A stretch of DNA of 64,000 nt, from positions 1-64,000 of the forward strand of contig CALVXI010000006.1 in the NCBI GenBank assembly GCA_944368975.1, in the 5' to 3' direction. This DNA is from an uncultured Bacilli bacterium (GTDB taxonomy: Bacteria; Bacillota_I; Bacilli_A; RFN20; CAG-826). Shown in pieces: positions 62,918 to 64,000 of the stretch. The notes under the pieces were generated by a model. The model did no database searches. It had not been told where the DNA came from and worked only from the letters and a program-made list of their open reading frames with translations. Made by a program: the position numbers and the translations under genes. Positions within the stretch are counted from its first letter, which is position 1. Each line of letters begins with the position of its first letter.

Positions 62918-63823
62918 TTACTTTAAATTATCTATTATATTTTTAAAATAATCTGGAAGAGGTGCCTCAAAAGTCATCTCTTTTTTTGTAATAGGGTGAA
63001 TAAACGTTAATTTATAAGCATGTAATAATTGGCCTTTTGAATATATGGCACAATTATTTTTTCCATAAAGTGGATCGCCAACAATTGGATGATTTATATA
63101 CTCCATATGGACACGAATTTGATGGGTTCTACCAGTTTCTAATTTACATTCAATTAAGGTGTATTTTTGAAATCTTTTTAAAACACTAAAGTGAGTAACA
63201 GCTTCTTTTCCAGTTATTGTATTAACTTCGAATTTTAATCGATTGTCTTTACTACGTGCTAATGGTGCAATAATTTTACCTTTATCATGTTCTAAAACGC
63301 CACAAACTAAAGCAATATATTCACGGTGCATAGTATGATCTTTTAATTGTTCAGCAATAAAATTATGGGCATAATTAGTCTTACAAACTAGCAAAAGTCC
63401 ACTTGTATCCTTATCAATTCGATGAACTATTCCTACTCTATTTAAGCCATTAATTGTAGATAATATCTTTTGATTATATATTAAAGCATTTACTAAAGTG
63501 TCATCATGATGACCATCACCAGGATGAACAACTAAGCCTTGAGGTTTATTTATAATAATGATTGCTTCATCCTCATAAAGGATGTCTAATTGTAACTCAT
63601 AAGGGGTTAAGTCCTCACTAACTGTTTTTGCAATAAAATTAGTAGTTATTTCATCGTTTAATTGAACTTTATAAGAAGGATGTGTTTTCTCATTATTAAC
63701 TAAAATTTCTCCATTTTTTATAGCATTAGAATAAAAGACTCTACTATAATTTTTATCAATTAAAGTTAAAGCTTTATCTAGCCTTAAATCAACTAAATTA
63801 TTACTAATAATGTACTTATTCAT
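62918..63823 (-). CDS. rluD: Ribosomal large-subunit pseudouridine synthase, RluD family
   Basis: RluA-superfamily pseudouridine synthase. An S4 RNA-binding domain is N-terminal (LVDLRLDKALTLI, AIKNGEILVNN). The catalytic motif is VHRIDKDTSGLL near residue 138 with the nucleophilic Asp, and GRTHQIRVH lies near 217. ATG 63823 gives 301 residues and overlaps the lspA stop by eight bases; earlier TTG/ATG codons at 63844/63841 fall deeper in lspA. The lspA-rluD pairing is the Bacillus arrangement (ylyB). Confidence 0.93.
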   Translation of the reverse strand: MNKYIISNNLVDLRLDKALTLIDKNYSRVFYSNAIKNGEILVNNEKTHPSYKVQLNDEITTNFIAKTVSEDLTPYELQLDILYEDEAIIIINKPQGLVVHPGDGHHDDTLVNALIYNQKILSTINGLNRVGIVHRIDKDTSGLLLVCKTNYAHNFIAEQLKDHTMHREYIALVCGVLEHDKGKIIAPLARSKDNRLKFEVNTITGKEAVTHFSVLKRFQKYTLIECKLETGRTHQIRVHMEYINHPIVGDPLYGKNNCAIYSKGQLLHAYKLTFIHPITKKEMTFEAPLPDYFKNIIDNLK

Positions 63824-64000
63824 CTTTTTTGTGGTTATCATCAATTAGTTCTTCACTATCATTAATAATTGTATTTTCATTTTTTAATTCGCTTTTTGCA
63901 GGGTTTTCGGTATTTTTTGTACTATTTTCTAAAGCTTTGCGATTTGCTTTCCCTTCTTTAACTAATTCTTTAATGTATTCAACTATAAAGTAAATTATTA
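63816..64000 (-). CDS. lspA: Signal peptidase II LspA, C-terminal part
   Basis: Cut by the window end; only the last 61 codons are seen. The part begins in the end of a hydrophobic helix (IIYFIVEYIKELVKEGK), matching the last LspA helix and its basic end, and is followed by a ~40-residue hydrophilic low-complexity tail rich in Asn, Glu, Lys and Asp. Assignment depends on this and on the conserved lspA-rluD order. The catalytic Asp pair would lie outside the window. LspA would process lipoproteins such as the one at 26526. Confidence 0.6.
   Translation of the reverse strand, partial: IIYFIVEYIKELVKEGKANRKALENSTKNTENPAKSELKNENTIINDSEELIDDNHKKDE

Noticed and set aside
1-64000. tRNA, rRNA, CRISPR or insertion sequences
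   Set aside because: Gaps are too short and no cloverleaf, repeat-spacer array, transposase or long terminal repeat was seen.

Overview
This window is very AT-rich chromosomal DNA of a low-GC Gram-positive (Firmicutes, class Bacilli) lineage with a compact genome. TGA ends several genes (for example cdd and glyQS), so this is the standard bacterial code and not the mycoplasma code. Gene order follows the Bacillus subtilis chromosome block by block: ybeY-cdd-era-recO-glyQS-dnaG-rpoD-trmK-yqfO-ispH-cshB-nfo, yneF/plsY/parE/parC, yqeG-yqeH-yhbY-yqeK, deoB-xerD, xseB-xseA-nusB-yqhY, aspS-hisS-relA-recJ-secDF, ruvB-ruvA-obgE-rpmA-prp-rplU, radC-valS-engB-lon-tig and uvrC-mutS2. Intervening B. subtilis genes (apt, aroE, nadD, mreBCD, minCD, clpX) are absent at these places, which fits a reduced uncultured gut Bacilli/RF39-like or Erysipelotrichia-like genome. 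That taxonomic guess is inference.

Layout: from 1 to about 24.9 kb nearly all genes are on the + strand (exceptions ispH, ispG and plsY). From 25.06 kb to the end nearly all are on the - strand (exception rnhC). The switch point carries a 28-bp dif-like XerC/XerD site at 24881-24908, so the window most likely spans the replication terminus. The xerD gene lies 4 kb away. No rRNA, tRNA, CRISPR array, prophage or insertion sequence was seen. No gene-free stretch exceeds 200 bases. The largest are 24865-25056 (dif plus phased TACTA repeats), 44892-45081 (secDF upstream region with one hairpin) and 25570-25732 (structured leader of a PemK/MazF-like gene).

Functional content: translation and its quality control (GlyRS, AspRS, HisRS, ValRS, EF-P, L33, L27, L21, Era, ObgE, EngB, YqeH, YbeY, trigger factor, Lon), transcription (two tandem primary sigma factors, NusB), DNA replication and repair (DnaG, RecO, RecJ, RuvAB, UvrC, MutS2, Nfo, Pol IV, XseAB, topoisomerase IV, RNase HIII, XerD), stringent response (Rel), isoprenoid synthesis by the MEP pathway (IspG, IspH), phospholipid synthesis (PlsY), Sec export (SecDF, LspA), nucleoside salvage (Cdd, DeoB) and transketolase.

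Non-core content worth attention: (1) a C39-peptidase protein with six membrane helices and no ATPase domain at the window start, and a 61-residue leader-type hydrophobic peptide at 49.7 kb, both preceded by the same 11-base motif; (2) a PemK/MazF-like gene beside dif whose leader RNA can form two mutually exclusive hairpins; (3) an EF-P that lacks the conserved PGKG loop and its modified lysine; (4) duplicated rpoD; (5) at least six genes whose -10 box sits 6-7 bases before the ATG with no Shine-Dalgarno sequence, suggesting leaderless mRNAs.
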